The position numbers and the translations under genes are program-made. 46,843 nucleotides of DNA from Syntrophomonas sp. UBA5314. Its GTDB lineage: Bacteria > Bacillota > Syntrophomonadia > Syntrophomonadales > Syntrophomonadaceae. Shown in pieces: positions 1 to 9,024 of this stretch. The stretch lies in contig DHRK01000068.1 of assembly GCA_002410325.1 (NCBI GenBank), forward strand, positions 1 to 46,843, read 5' to 3'. Under the pieces are notes generated by a model, which was given only the letters and a program-made list of their open reading frames with translations, ran no database searches and was not told the DNA's origin. Position 1 is the first letter of the stretch, and each line of letters starts with the position of its first letter.

Positions 1-746
1 AGTTCTTTTTCGGTTTCCTGCAGCTTTTTAATCAAGATGCTAGCGCCCGACAGGTCCAAGAAAAGGCTCTGACCGATAGCGCCGATGATCTCCCCGTCTT
101 TAATAAGGGGCACCCTGGAAACTATAGTGTCCCGGCCATTGACTGGCCAGATATCAACCCGGTCGGTGCGCCCGGTCTTGATTATTTCAGGGAGCTTGGA
201 GTGCGGGGTTACGTCATATATATGGCGGCCCAGGGCGTCTTCCCTGGATATACCGATCATATCCAGGTAGGTTTGATTGATAACCGTAATGTAGCCTTCT
301 TTGTCAACTATAACATAGGCCATGGTCGGGCTTTCAATAAGACCTTCCAGGATGGCATTGAATTCCTTTTCGCTTTCCTGGAGCTTTTTCATCAGTATTT
401 TAGCGCCGGACATGTCCAGGAAAAGGCTCATGGCAATGGCTCCGGCAATTTCGCCGTCTTTAATGATCGGAACCCGGGTGACGATGGTATCATGCCCTTT
501 GATTGACCAGATATCGGCCTTATCCATGCGCCCGGTCCTTAATACCTCGGGCAGGCCTGAATGGGGAGTGATCTCCAGGATGTTTTTTCCTACCACATCG
601 TCCTTTTTCATCTGCAGGATATCCAGATAGGTTTGGTTCATAGTGGTAATGATTCCATCTTTATCAACAATGACAAAGAACATGTAGGGGCTTTCAATCA
701 ACCCTTCCAGGATGTTGGTTATTTCGTAGACCGAATACTCCTGCAA
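1..746 (-). CDS. Multi-PAS sigma-54-type regulator, N-terminal part (cut by window edge)
   Basis: About 248 residues are visible, reading from a TTG start at 746-744 with a GGAGGTG ribosome site at 753-759. Two PAS-like units of 120 residues follow each other with an exact 360-nt period. Each has an ESPxM..VIVDK(D/E)GYIT..NQTYLD core, a (E)V(L/I)(R/K)TGR motif, a DTIV(S/T)R(V/L)P strand and an LFLDLSGA..L..KLQE linker. The sequence is closely similar to the four PAS units of the complete regulator at 30134-32608. I therefore infer that the missing part also carries an AAA+ sigma-54 activation domain and a Fis-type helix-turn-helix; neither is visible here. PAS domains would sense a small ligand, perhaps an acyl compound. 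The gene is divergent from mnmE. Confidence 0.8.
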   Translation of the reverse strand, partial: MQEYSVYEITNILEGLIESPYMFFVIVDKDGIITTMNQTYLDILQMKKDDVVGKNILEITPHSGLPEVLRTGRMDKADIWSIKGHDTIVTRVPIIKDGEIAGAIAMSLFLDMSGAKILMKKLQESEKEFNAILEGLIESPTMAYVIVDKEGYITVINQTYLDMIGISREDALGRHIYDVTPHSKLPEIIKTGRTDRVDIWPVNGRDTIVSRVPLIKDGEIIGAIGQSLFLDLSGASILIKKLQETEKE

Positions 747-1079
747 AAAAAACACCTCCGGGAACCGGGGCCGAACAAGTACTAGTTCATCTTTTCTCTA
801 TATATCTTACAAATCCTTTGTCTTAAGGGGAAGCCCAGTAAATGACAGAAGAATAAAAATCGCAGTTGAAAGATTTGTCCGGGAGATTTATTTTAGATAG
901 GATTGCGGGTGGCAAGAATAACTGCGAGAATTTAGTCATCGGAAAAGGTATGGATGGTTTCCTAAAAATATCAAACTTGGGTCATAATAAAAGACTATAA
1001 GTAAACAAAACTAGACAATATGTAAAAAGAACCAGACGAATTTTAACCGGAACTATCTTAAAGCGAGGAGCAAGATGGC
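747..1079. other. Intergenic region between divergent PAS regulator and mnmE
   Basis: This 333-nt gap must hold divergent promoters. I see AT-rich stretches such as those around 985-1022 but no clear -35/-10 pair, no -24/-12 site for the leftward gene and no RNA gene. The rpmH, rnpA, yidC and jag genes, which usually precede mnmE in Firmicutes, are not here. Confidence 0.4.
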
Positions 1080-2459
1080 ATGCTACAAGATGACATTGCA
1101 GCCCTGTCAACACCGCCGGGTGAAGGTGGGGTTGCCATAATCAGACTGAGCGGTCCGGGGGTAATTGATCATGTGTCCAAAATATTCCGACCGTATAGCC
1201 CGGGATTGGATCTGAAGCAGAGGCCTGGTTACAGTCTTACCTTGGGTCATATGGTTGATGCTCAGGGTCTTAAAATAGATGAAGTTTTAATTGGCCTAAT
1301 GAGAGGCCCCAAAAGCTATACCGGTGAAGATGTAGTTGAAATAAACTGTCATGGAGGTGTTTTACCCGCCCGTCGATGTCTGAAACGGGTCCTGGACGGC
1401 GAGGTAAGATTGGCCGAGCCGGGGGAATTCACCAAAAGGGCTTTTCTAAACGGCAGGCTGGATGCCAGCCAGGCGGAAGCGGTAATCGACATTATAAGGG
1501 CAAAAACCGAGCAGGGTCTGAGAGTGGCCTTAAATCAACTGGAGGGAAGAATCGGTCAGGAGCTTCAATTAATTGAAGATGAGTTGATCGGTATAAACGC
1601 TGCCATAGAGGCGAGTGTTGATTTTCCCGATGAAATTGAGGAGCCGGACTATGAAGAGCTCAAGGGGCGAATAACCAGTCAGATAAAGCATATAAAAAAC
1701 CTGCTAAGTTCATCACTTAGGAGTGAGATATACCGTGATGGGATAAAGGCGGCCATAATAGGCAAACCCAATGTGGGGAAATCAAGCCTGTTAAATGCTC
1801 TGGTTAAGCAGGAAAAGGCGATCGTTACTGAACTGCCCGGTACCACCAGGGATGTCATAGAAGATTATATCAATATCCGGGGGATACCGGTTAAGATTAT
1901 GGATACGGCCGGAATAAGGGATACCGATGATCCAGTTGAAAGCATAGGTGTCCAGCGGTCGCGTCAGGCCATTAAAGGAGCCGATTTGATCATTTTGCTA
2001 TTGGACGTAGGAAGCGGCCTGGCCAAGGAGGATATTGAGATATTTAGTAGTATTGAAGAACAAAACTTGATAATCCTCGTCAATAAAGACGACCTCGCCG
2101 AAAGAAAGATAGAACCGGAGGATATTGAGAAGCATTTTTCAGGGAGAACGGTTATTTGGGTTTCGGTTAAGGAAGGACAGGGATTGGAACTTCTGGAAAG
2201 TACTATAGAAGAAATGGTCTTTTCCGGCCTTTTAGAAAGCGAAGACTATGAAGTAGCCTTCAACCTGAGGCAAAAGCGATCCCTGGAAAGGGGTTTAAAT
2301 TCTTTGGAAGACGCCTTGAACAATTTGGGAACCTTGCCGCTTGATTGTTTGGCGGTTGATATTGGCGGGGCTCTGCAAAAATTAGGAGAGATAAGCGGCA
2401 AAAGCCTTAAGGAAGATGTGATAAACCGGATTTTTCATGACTTTTGCATAGGAAAGTAA
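1080..2459 (+). CDS. mnmE: tRNA uridine-5-carboxymethylaminomethyl GTPase MnmE
   Basis: 459 residues, the normal family length. With MnmG it installs the (carboxymethyl)aminomethyl group at wobble U34 of certain tRNAs, using GTP, a folate one-carbon unit and FAD. The N-terminal folate-binding domain begins DDIAALSTPPGEGGVAIIRLSG. The inserted G domain shows GKPNVGKSS, TTRDVIEDY, DTAGIRDT and NKDD. The protein ends FCIGK, the family's C-terminal catalytic CxGK motif. The ATG at 1080 follows GAGGAG at 1064-1069; the nearby ATG at 1075 is out of frame. It is the first gene of a rightward run with mnmG and rsmG. Confidence 0.97.
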   Translation: MLQDDIAALSTPPGEGGVAIIRLSGPGVIDHVSKIFRPYSPGLDLKQRPGYSLTLGHMVDAQGLKIDEVLIGLMRGPKSYTGEDVVEINCHGGVLPARRCLKRVLDGEVRLAEPGEFTKRAFLNGRLDASQAEAVIDIIRAKTEQGLRVALNQLEGRIGQELQLIEDELIGINAAIEASVDFPDEIEEPDYEELKGRITSQIKHIKNLLSSSLRSEIYRDGIKAAIIGKPNVGKSSLLNALVKQEKAIVTELPGTTRDVIEDYINIRGIPVKIMDTAGIRDTDDPVESIGVQRSRQAIKGADLIILLLDVGSGLAKEDIEIFSSIEEQNLIILVNKDDLAERKIEPEDIEKHFSGRTVIWVSVKEGQGLELLESTIEEMVFSGLLESEDYEVAFNLRQKRSLERGLNSLEDALNNLGTLPLDCLAVDIGGALQKLGEISGKSLKEDVINRIFHDFCIGK

Positions 2460-2493
2460 ACCCTTTGCGGATTACCGGGAGGAGCATAAATCA

Positions 2494-4368
2494 ATGATCT
2501 ACGATGCCGGACAATATGATGTTGTTGTAATTGGCGCCGGGCACGCCGGATGCGAGGCGGCCCTGGCGGCGGCGCGGATGGGCTGTCAAACCCTTATGGT
2601 TACTTTGAATATCGATACCATCGCCCAGATGCCCTGCAACCCTTCGGTGGGAGGACCCGCCAAAGCCCAGGTGGTAAGGGAAATTGACGCCCTGGGCGGA
2701 GAAATGGGGGTAAATATCGATAAGAGCAACATCCAGATAAGGCTTATCAATACCGGAAAAGGTCCGGCCGTCCAGGCACTCCGGGCCCAGGCCGATAAAC
2801 AGGAATACCATCGGGAAATGGTCAAGACCCTACAAAATCAACCCGGTTTGGATATTTTAATGGCCGAAATTCAAGTGATTGAAGCCAACCAGGGGAGAAT
2901 CAGCGCGGTTGTGACCAAAACCGGCGCCCGTTTTAGCTGCCGGGCGCTGGTAATAACCACCGGAACCTATTTAAAGGGGCGCATAATAATAGGGGATGTC
3001 ATATATGAGGGGGGACCGGGAAACCAGTTCCCGGCTACGGCCCTGTCCCAGAGCTTAAAAGACCTGGGCCTGGAGTTGGGTCGCTTCAAGACCGGAACCC
3101 CGCCACGTATAGACCGGAAAACCGTTGATTTTAGCAAAATGATAGAGCAACCCGGGGATCCCAGGCCTCTGCGCTTTTCATATATAAGCCCCAGGCTAAA
3201 CCGGGAGCAGATCCCCTGCTGGTTGACCCACAGCACCCTCTTAACCCATCAGATAGTAATGGATAATATTGAAAGAGCTCCTATGTTCACCGGGGTAATT
3301 AAAGGCCGCGGACCCAGGTACTGCCCTTCCTTCGAGGATAAAGTGGTCCGCTTTGCCCACAAAGATTCGCATCAATTGTTTGTAGAGCCGGAAGGGCGAA
3401 ATACAGACGAAATGTACGTTCAGGGCTTAAATACCAGCCTGCCGGAGGATGTGCAGATAGCGGTATTGCACAGCATACCGGGGTTGGAGAAGGTGAAAAT
3501 GATAAGAACCGGATACGCCATAGAATATGACTATGTTATTCCCTCCCAATTGAAACTGAGCCTGGAGGCCAAGGCCGTAGAGGGATTGTTTACCGCCGGG
3601 CAGATCAATGGCACCTCGGGATATGAAGAAGCGGCGGCTCAAGGGTTGATAGCGGGAATCAATGCCGCCCGCCGGGTTCAAGAAAAAGAACCCCTGATAC
3701 TTAAACGTAGCCAGGCCTATTTAGGGGTACTGATTGACGATCTGGTGACCAAGGACAATGAGGAGCCCTATCGTCTGCTGACCTCGCGGGCCGAATACCG
3801 GCTGTTGCTAAGGCAGGATAACGCCGATTTGAGGCTAACCCCAATTGGCAGAGAGATCGGCTTGGTTGACGATAGAAGGTGGGAAATATTCCAGAGAAAA
3901 GTGGATCTGATTGAAAAACGTAAAGAAGAAATGCAAAAGCGGACCTTCACGCCGCTTGATCAGGGAATGGCACAGTTTTTAGAAGAAAAGAATTCGGCTC
4001 CCCTGCGTGACCGGGTAAGCCTGTGGGAGATACTGCGACGCCCCGAGATTAAGATCGAGGACCTGCAGAGCCAAGGATACCTGGAAGATATGGATATAGA
4101 CATCCTTGAACAGCTAGAGGTCCAATCCAAGTATGAAGGTTATATAAGGAAGCAAGAGGAACAGGTAAAAAGATTTGAAAGGCTGGAAGACCGGAAAATA
4201 CCCGAAGCTATTGTGTACCAGGAGGTTTACGGCCTTTCCAATGAGGCTCTCCAGAAACTGGACAAAATCAGGCCGGCCTCTATTGGTCAGGCAGCCCGTA
4301 TTTCGGGAGTCAATCCGGCCGATATCAATGTGCTCTTAATTTATTTGGAAAAGAAAAGAAGGAAATAA
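2494..4368 (+). CDS. mnmG: tRNA U34 modification FAD protein MnmG
   Basis: 624 residues, full length for the GidA/MnmG family. It is the FAD- and NADH-using partner of MnmE in wobble-uridine modification. The N-terminus has the dinucleotide-binding VIGAGHAGCEAA motif. Family blocks QMPCNPSVGG, GRFKTGTPPRI and GQINGTSGYEEAAAQG are intact. The C-terminal helical region (KYEGYIRKQ) contacts MnmE and tRNA in known structures. It lies 34 nt after mnmE with GGGAGGAG upstream of the ATG, and is probably co-transcribed. Confidence 0.97.
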   Translation: MIYDAGQYDVVVIGAGHAGCEAALAAARMGCQTLMVTLNIDTIAQMPCNPSVGGPAKAQVVREIDALGGEMGVNIDKSNIQIRLINTGKGPAVQALRAQADKQEYHREMVKTLQNQPGLDILMAEIQVIEANQGRISAVVTKTGARFSCRALVITTGTYLKGRIIIGDVIYEGGPGNQFPATALSQSLKDLGLELGRFKTGTPPRIDRKTVDFSKMIEQPGDPRPLRFSYISPRLNREQIPCWLTHSTLLTHQIVMDNIERAPMFTGVIKGRGPRYCPSFEDKVVRFAHKDSHQLFVEPEGRNTDEMYVQGLNTSLPEDVQIAVLHSIPGLEKVKMIRTGYAIEYDYVIPSQLKLSLEAKAVEGLFTAGQINGTSGYEEAAAQGLIAGINAARRVQEKEPLILKRSQAYLGVLIDDLVTKDNEEPYRLLTSRAEYRLLLRQDNADLRLTPIGREIGLVDDRRWEIFQRKVDLIEKRKEEMQKRTFTPLDQGMAQFLEEKNSAPLRDRVSLWEILRRPEIKIEDLQSQGYLEDMDIDILEQLEVQSKYEGYIRKQEEQVKRFERLEDRKIPEAIVYQEVYGLSNEALQKLDKIRPASIGQAARISGVNPADINVLLIYLEKKRRK

Positions 4369-4377
4369 GAGGACTGT

Positions 4378-5025
4378 ATGGAATATAATGTAAACAGATA
4401 TGCTGAAATGATCCTGGCAGAAAACCAAAAACAAAACCTGGTAAGTCGAAAGAATCCTGCCCTGGAAGTAGTTAAACATATCAGGGACAGCCGGGAGGCT
4501 ATAAAGCTGGTTGAATTCAGCGGCCAGATGCTTATCGACATCGGCAGCGGAGCCGGATTTCCGGGCATGGTACTGGCTATCGTCAAGCCTGAATGTCGAG
4601 TAACCCTGCTGGAATCGGATCAGAAGAAAAGCGATTTCCTTAAACGCGTTGTCGAAGAGCTAGACTTGAAAAACGTCCAGGTGTTAAAAGAAAGAGCCGA
4701 AGTTGCCGGGCGCGACCCGAGCAGGCGGGGGAAGTATGACCTGGCCACCAGCCGGGCGGTGGCGTCGGCTGCGGTTCTGCTTGAATACGCCCTGCCGTTT
4801 CTTAAAGTAGGTGGCCGCCTGCTCATGTGGAAAAGCGCCAATTATCAAAACGAGCTCCAGGAAGCCCGGCATGCCCTGGCGACGCTGGGAGGAGAAATAA
4901 GCGAAGTATATAAGTACTGTCTTATGGAAGGCTTGGACCGTTCACTGGTTGTGGTTGAAAAAAGGCATGAAACTCCGGACAGGTACCCGAGACGGCCGGG
5001 GATTCCCGGGAAGAGACCCCTTTAG
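4378..5025 (+). CDS. rsmG: 16S rRNA (guanine-N7) methyltransferase RsmG
   Basis: 215 residues, somewhat shorter than the usual 230-240 because the N-terminal helices are reduced. RsmG methylates G527 (E. coli numbering) of 16S rRNA from S-adenosylmethionine. The SAM-binding motif is LIDIGSGAGFPGM near residues 44-56, and the family block YDLATSRAVA is present. The ATG lies 9 nt after the mnmG stop with AGAGGA upstream. No good upstream start was found, so the short N-terminus looks real. Confidence 0.93.
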   Translation: MEYNVNRYAEMILAENQKQNLVSRKNPALEVVKHIRDSREAIKLVEFSGQMLIDIGSGAGFPGMVLAIVKPECRVTLLESDQKKSDFLKRVVEELDLKNVQVLKERAEVAGRDPSRRGKYDLATSRAVASAAVLLEYALPFLKVGGRLLMWKSANYQNELQEARHALATLGGEISEVYKYCLMEGLDRSLVVVEKRHETPDRYPRRPGIPGKRPL

Positions 5026-5034
5026 GAGGTTGCT

Positions 5035-5892
5035 ATGGGAATAAAAAAGTGGGAAAAATGGATCGGCAGCCGAAACGCTCGGAAGATAAGTGAAATACCG
5101 CTGGGCCAGATTGTGCGCAATCCATTCCAGCCCCGCCGGGAATTTGATGAAAAGGAAATCGAAGAACTGGCGGCATCCATAGAAAACTACGGTTTAATTC
5201 AACCGATAGTGGTGAGGGAGCAGGGAAAGGGCTACCAGATAATCGCCGGGGAGCGAAGATACCGGGCCTGCCATTACCTGGGCCTGAAGGAAATTCCAGC
5301 TATCATTGAAGAAATGGATGACGAACAAATGGCCGCCGTATCCTTGATAGAGAACCTGCAAAGGCGGGAGTTAAACTATTTTGAAGAGGCCAGCGCCTAC
5401 AGCATTTTAATTAACGTATTCGGCATGACCCAGGAAGAGGTAGCCAGAAAGGTCGGAAAAAGCCAGTCGGCGGTGGCCAACAAGATGAGGTTGTTAAAAC
5501 TCAGTGAACCGGTGCGCAGCTATATAAATACCGGAACGGTGAGTGAAAGACATGCCCGGGCTTTGCTGCGTCTGCAGAGCGGTGAGGCCCAAATGGACGT
5601 CCTGCAAAAAATATATGAGAAAGATCTGACCGTGAAAGAAACCGAGGAAATGGTGGAGAGGCTGCGAGAAAATTTAATCACTCCTGAAAACAAGGGCAGG
5701 AACAACCATCAAGCGGTTTCCATCTTTATAAAAGATGCCCGGATATTTGTGAATACTATAAAGGAAACGGTTCGCAGGGCGAAGCAAACCGGGGTGGATA
5801 TGAGCATGCAAGAAAAAGAAGATGAGCAAAATTATGAGATTGTAATTCGTATTGCTAAAAGAAGCCGCAATATGAGGGCTTTGTCCCCCTGA
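5035..5892 (+). CDS. noc: ParB/Spo0J-family protein, Noc-like
   Basis: 285 residues. The ParB N-terminal domain shows NPFQPRREFDEKEIEELAASI and the CTP-binding-type GERRYRA box. A helix-turn-helix follows (MTQEEVARKVGKSQSAVANKMRLL, about residues 136-159). In Bacillus the protein at this locus is the nucleoid occlusion factor Noc, which protects the nucleoid from division; the name rests on position between rsmG and parA rather than on a diagnostic motif. It could equally be a second ParB. Its ATG follows GGAGG 9 nt after rsmG. The strong terminator at 5934-5972 follows it. Confidence 0.82.
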   Translation: MGIKKWEKWIGSRNARKISEIPLGQIVRNPFQPRREFDEKEIEELAASIENYGLIQPIVVREQGKGYQIIAGERRYRACHYLGLKEIPAIIEEMDDEQMAAVSLIENLQRRELNYFEEASAYSILINVFGMTQEEVARKVGKSQSAVANKMRLLKLSEPVRSYINTGTVSERHARALLRLQSGEAQMDVLQKIYEKDLTVKETEEMVERLRENLITPENKGRNNHQAVSIFIKDARIFVNTIKETVRRAKQTGVDMSMQEKEDEQNYEIVIRIAKRSRNMRALSP

Positions 5893-5933
5893 TAAGCCTG
5901 GTAAAAAGCTGCATATTATATGATAATATTAGG

Positions 5934-5972
5934 AAGCATTCCATGTTCAGGATGGAGTGCTTTTATTTTTTT
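5934..5972 (+). terminator. Rho-independent terminator after noc
   Basis: An 11-bp stem (5934-5944 with 5952-5962, one G-U pair) has a 7-nt loop and is followed by TTATTTTTTT. It ends the mnmE-mnmG-rsmG-noc run before parA. Confidence 0.85.
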
Positions 5973-6036
5973 AGGCAGGATTTCTTTTACTGCAGGAGGA
6001 ATTTATAATTTGTAGCTTTTCGAAAGGTGGAAGACC

Positions 6037-6798
6037 ATGACCAAAATCGTTGCCGTAACCAATCAAAAAGGAGGTGTCGGAAAGACTACAACCGCCGTAA
6101 ATCTATCAGCCTGTATAGCCACCTTGGGACACCGGGTGTTGTTGGTGGACTGCGACCCGCAGGGAAACGCCAGCAGTGGGCTGGGGATAAGTAGACGGAA
6201 AAATGCCCTGTCCATATATGATATCTTATTGGAAGACAAAGACGCTGCCAGTGTTATTAAAACCACCAGCGTCCCCCTCCTCAATATCCTTCCCTCCAAT
6301 ATACAGCTGGCAGGTGCAGAAGTTGAGCTGGCCGACATACATCAAAGGGAATACCGCCTGCGAAAAGCACTGAAAGAGGTAAGGCAGTATTATCAATACA
6401 TAATCCTCGATTGTCCGCCCTCATTGGGACTTTTGACTATAAATGCGCTAACGGCAGCCAATTCGGTGATCATACCGCTGCAGTGCGAATACTACGCCCT
6501 GGAGGGTTTAAGTATGCTGGTTGATACGGTGCAGCTGGTTAAGAGACGGCTAAACCCGGCCCTGGTAATCGAGGGCATAGTTTTTACCATGTTCGACGGG
6601 CGCACCAACCTTTCTATTGAAGTAGTGGACGAGGTTAAGAAGCATTTTAGCAAGGAAGTGTACCGGACCATTATCCCCCGAAATATAAGGCTAAGTGAGG
6701 CGCCCAGCCACGGTATACCGATTATACAATACGATCCCAAATCACGAGGGGCCGAAGTTTACAGAGAGCTGGCAGTGGAGGTGTTGGAGCGTGGTTAA
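6037..6798 (+). CDS. parA: Chromosome-partitioning ATPase ParA/Soj
   Basis: 253 residues, typical of Soj. The deviant Walker A motif KGGVGKTT is at residues 11-18. The Walker A' stretch LLVDCDPQGNASSGLG and the Walker B-like YIILDCPPSLG follow. It is a DNA-binding ATPase that works with ParB on parS to segregate origins, and in spore formers it also links to replication and sporulation control. The ATG follows AAGGTGGAAG. Its last 8 nt overlap the GTG start of parB, so the two are translationally coupled. Confidence 0.96.
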   Translation: MTKIVAVTNQKGGVGKTTTAVNLSACIATLGHRVLLVDCDPQGNASSGLGISRRKNALSIYDILLEDKDAASVIKTTSVPLLNILPSNIQLAGAEVELADIHQREYRLRKALKEVRQYYQYIILDCPPSLGLLTINALTAANSVIIPLQCEYYALEGLSMLVDTVQLVKRRLNPALVIEGIVFTMFDGRTNLSIEVVDEVKKHFSKEVYRTIIPRNIRLSEAPSHGIPIIQYDPKSRGAEVYRELAVEVLERG

Positions 6799-7627
6799 AG
6801 GAATAAGGGGCCTGGGAAGAGGACTGGAAGCGCTTTTATCAAATGATGAAGAGACCTTATATACGATCAATGATATTGAAATGGATTTGATCCAACCGAG
6901 ACCGGATCAACCGAGGCAGAACTTTGATGAGGAAAGCCTGCGTGAACTGTCGGAATCAATAAAACAGCATGGAGTATTGCAGCCCATACTTCTTCGACCT
7001 CTGGGGGGAATATACCAGATCGTTGCCGGAGAACGCCGCTGGCGAGCAGCCCGGCTGGCCGAATTGAACACCATTCCGGCCGTGGTTAAGGAAATGCCTG
7101 ATGTTCAGGCGGCAGAAATATCTCTGGTGGAAAACCTGCAGAGGAAAGACCTGAACGCAGTGGAAGAAGCGCGCGCATTACAGAAATTGAGCGAAGAATT
7201 CAACTATACCCAGGAACAATTGAGCAACCGGCTGGGCAAGAGCAGAAGCCACATTGCCAATACGATCAGATTATTGAGCCTGCCCCAAAAGGTCTTGGAT
7301 ATGGTGGAAAAGGGCATGATCAGTGCCGGGCATGCCCGGGCCCTGGTGGGTTTAAGCCAAACCGAACAGTACCGCATGGCTGCTCAGATAGCCGGTAAAG
7401 GAATGAGCGTTAGAGATATTGAGGAAAAGGTCAGGAAGAGCAGGAAGGCGCCCCAACCGGATAAGGCGACCATTGAAGTCCTGGAAATAGAGGAGAGAAT
7501 TCAAAAACACCTGTCAACCAAGGCCCGAATTAAAACCAAAAAAAAGGGTGGAGTTCTAGAGATCCCCTATTTTGATGAAGAGGACCTGGAGAGAATTCTG
7601 GAGATAATCGGGATCGTATTGGATTAA
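6791..7627 (+). CDS. parB: Chromosome-partitioning protein ParB/Spo0J
   Basis: 278 residues from the GTG at 6791. I chose this start because GGAGGTG at 6777-6783 sits 7 nt upstream and the protein then begins VKGIRGLGRGLEALL, the characteristic Soj-activating N-terminus of Spo0J. An earlier in-frame ATG inside parA gives a meaningless extension. The ParB box (QPRPDQPRQNFDEESL), GERRWRAARLAEL and a helix-turn-helix (YTQEQLSNRLGKSRSHIANTIRLL) are intact. Two parS sites lie 24 and 56 nt after its stop. Confidence 0.96.
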   Translation: MVKGIRGLGRGLEALLSNDEETLYTINDIEMDLIQPRPDQPRQNFDEESLRELSESIKQHGVLQPILLRPLGGIYQIVAGERRWRAARLAELNTIPAVVKEMPDVQAAEISLVENLQRKDLNAVEEARALQKLSEEFNYTQEQLSNRLGKSRSHIANTIRLLSLPQKVLDMVEKGMISAGHARALVGLSQTEQYRMAAQIAGKGMSVRDIEEKVRKSRKAPQPDKATIEVLEIEERIQKHLSTKARIKTKKKGGVLEIPYFDEEDLERILEIIGIVLD

Positions 7628-7651
7628 GACGATTTGCCGGTAGATATAAAA

Positions 7652-7667
7652 TGTTTCACGTGAAACA
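7652..7667. promoter_or_regulatory. parS site 1
   Basis: The perfect 16-bp palindrome TGTTTCACGTGAAACA matches the well-known bacterial parS consensus. It lies between parB and larC, the expected place for ParB loading. Confidence 0.93.
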
Positions 7668-7683
7668 AAAAGAGATAGACGAG

Positions 7684-7699
7684 TGTTTCACGTGAAACA
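7684..7699. promoter_or_regulatory. parS site 2
   Basis: A second identical TGTTTCACGTGAAACA, 32 bp centre-to-centre from the first, about three helical turns apart. It sits 3 nt beyond the stop codon of the convergent larC gene. Confidence 0.93.
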
Positions 7700-7702
7700 T
7701 TT

Positions 7703-8881
7703 TCATCCCCTGCCGGTCTCCTTGGGGCAGTGCTCAAGAGCGTACTGGTATACAAGAAGAATAGGCAGATTGTTCTGGCGGGCAATGGTTTGGCAATCTT
7801 CGTATTCGGGTTTGTAACGGCGGCTGCCGTCCGGCAAAAGAACTGATTTCACGGTGATTGAACCCCAGGGACTGTCGATTGATTCTAAATGGCGTCCGGC
7901 CACCAGGCGGGATTGATAGGAGCAGCGAACCCCATTACTGGTCGAATGAAAAATGATGAGGGAAGAAACTTGAGCGGCCCATTCCGGGCGGGTTAAGACG
8001 GTAAGCAAATAACCGGGCCGCGCCTTCTTCATGATTATCTGACTGGTATAAGCATCAATTACCGCGGGATCCTGAAACAGGGTTTCGAACAAAAAAGCAT
8101 AGTGTTCGGCACTCATGTCATCAATCTGGGTTTCCAATACAGCTATCTCCTCTTGAGTCAGAGCGGAAGGGCTTCTTTTCCCCAGGACCAGACGCAGGAT
8201 ATTGGGAACGGAATCGCTGCGCCGGCGGCTGCCAGCTCCATAAGCGATTTTTTCGGGAGAAAACGGAGGAAGAATGCCGAATTGAGGCTTAAGCGCCTTT
8301 AAGAGAGCTGCACCGGTTGGGGTAACCAGCTCCATGCCGGCCTGGACACCGTAACAGGGCATCTCCTTGAGAAGCAGCGCAGCGGCCGGTGCCGGCCCCG
8401 GATAAAGGCCGTGCTGCATCTTTATCAGGCCGTCGCTCCAGGGAAGGGAGGCGCAGAAAAGCTCATCGATGCCCAAGTAGTGGAGTCCATAAATTACTCC
8501 GACGATATCGACCAGAGTGTCAGCAGCGCCTATTTCATGAAAATGAACTTCATCAACGGCGATGCCGTGCACCTGAGCTTCGGCTTCAGCTAAAAGAGAA
8601 AAGACCTGGCTGGTTTTTTCCTTTACGCCCGCGGGCAGTTGAGAATCGGCGATAAGCGGGTTGATGTCGCTCAGGTGGCGCATGACGGGAGATGGGTCTA
8701 CAATTCTGAGCCAACGGGCTTGAATACCCTGGACGCGGGTGGTTTGTGAATCAATTTCGATAGCAAGGCCCAATTGCCCAACGATTTCGTGTAACTTCTC
8801 CAGAGGAAATCCGAGCTCAATTAAACCGGCCAGCAGCATATCACCCGAAACGCCGGAAAAACAATCAATATAAATAAACAC
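7703..8881 (-). CDS. larC: Nickel-pincer cofactor insertion protein LarC (DUF111)
   Basis: 392 residues from a GTG start with GAAGGAGGTA upstream. The start YIDCFSGVSGDMLLAGLI, the DEVHFHEIGAADTLVDIVG block and LVTPTGAALLKAL are hallmarks of the LarC family. LarC is a CTP-dependent enzyme that inserts nickel into the pyridinium-bisthiocarboxylic acid cofactor of lactate racemase and related enzymes. Here it is a single unbroken frame, unlike some species where larC is split by a programmed frameshift. No larA, larB or larE is seen in this window, so its client enzyme must be elsewhere. Confidence 0.93.
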   Translation of the reverse strand: MFIYIDCFSGVSGDMLLAGLIELGFPLEKLHEIVGQLGLAIEIDSQTTRVQGIQARWLRIVDPSPVMRHLSDINPLIADSQLPAGVKEKTSQVFSLLAEAEAQVHGIAVDEVHFHEIGAADTLVDIVGVIYGLHYLGIDELFCASLPWSDGLIKMQHGLYPGPAPAAALLLKEMPCYGVQAGMELVTPTGAALLKALKPQFGILPPFSPEKIAYGAGSRRRSDSVPNILRLVLGKRSPSALTQEEIAVLETQIDDMSAEHYAFLFETLFQDPAVIDAYTSQIIMKKARPGYLLTVLTRPEWAAQVSSLIIFHSTSNGVRCSYQSRLVAGRHLESIDSPWGSITVKSVLLPDGSRRYKPEYEDCQTIARQNNLPILLVYQYALEHCPKETGRG

Positions 8882-9024
8882 CTGATAGATACCTCCTTCT
8901 TTTGAGAGCTAAGGTCATTTACAATTTATCATGGGAAAAGTTATTATGGATGCAAAAACGTAAATAATATCGTCAGGGATGATACATAAATCACTACCAT
9001 ATTAGTACAAGGTTGGTAAGCACC

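Noticed and set aside
201..785. Plus-strand open frames over the left edge
   Set aside because: They are mirror frames of the minus-strand PAS gene. The same kind of antisense frames appears over the PAS repeats at 30170-31191.
6695..6790. Longer ParB start inside parA
   Set aside because: The extension is parA read in another frame. The GTG at 6791 has an ideal ribosome site and the conserved N-terminus.
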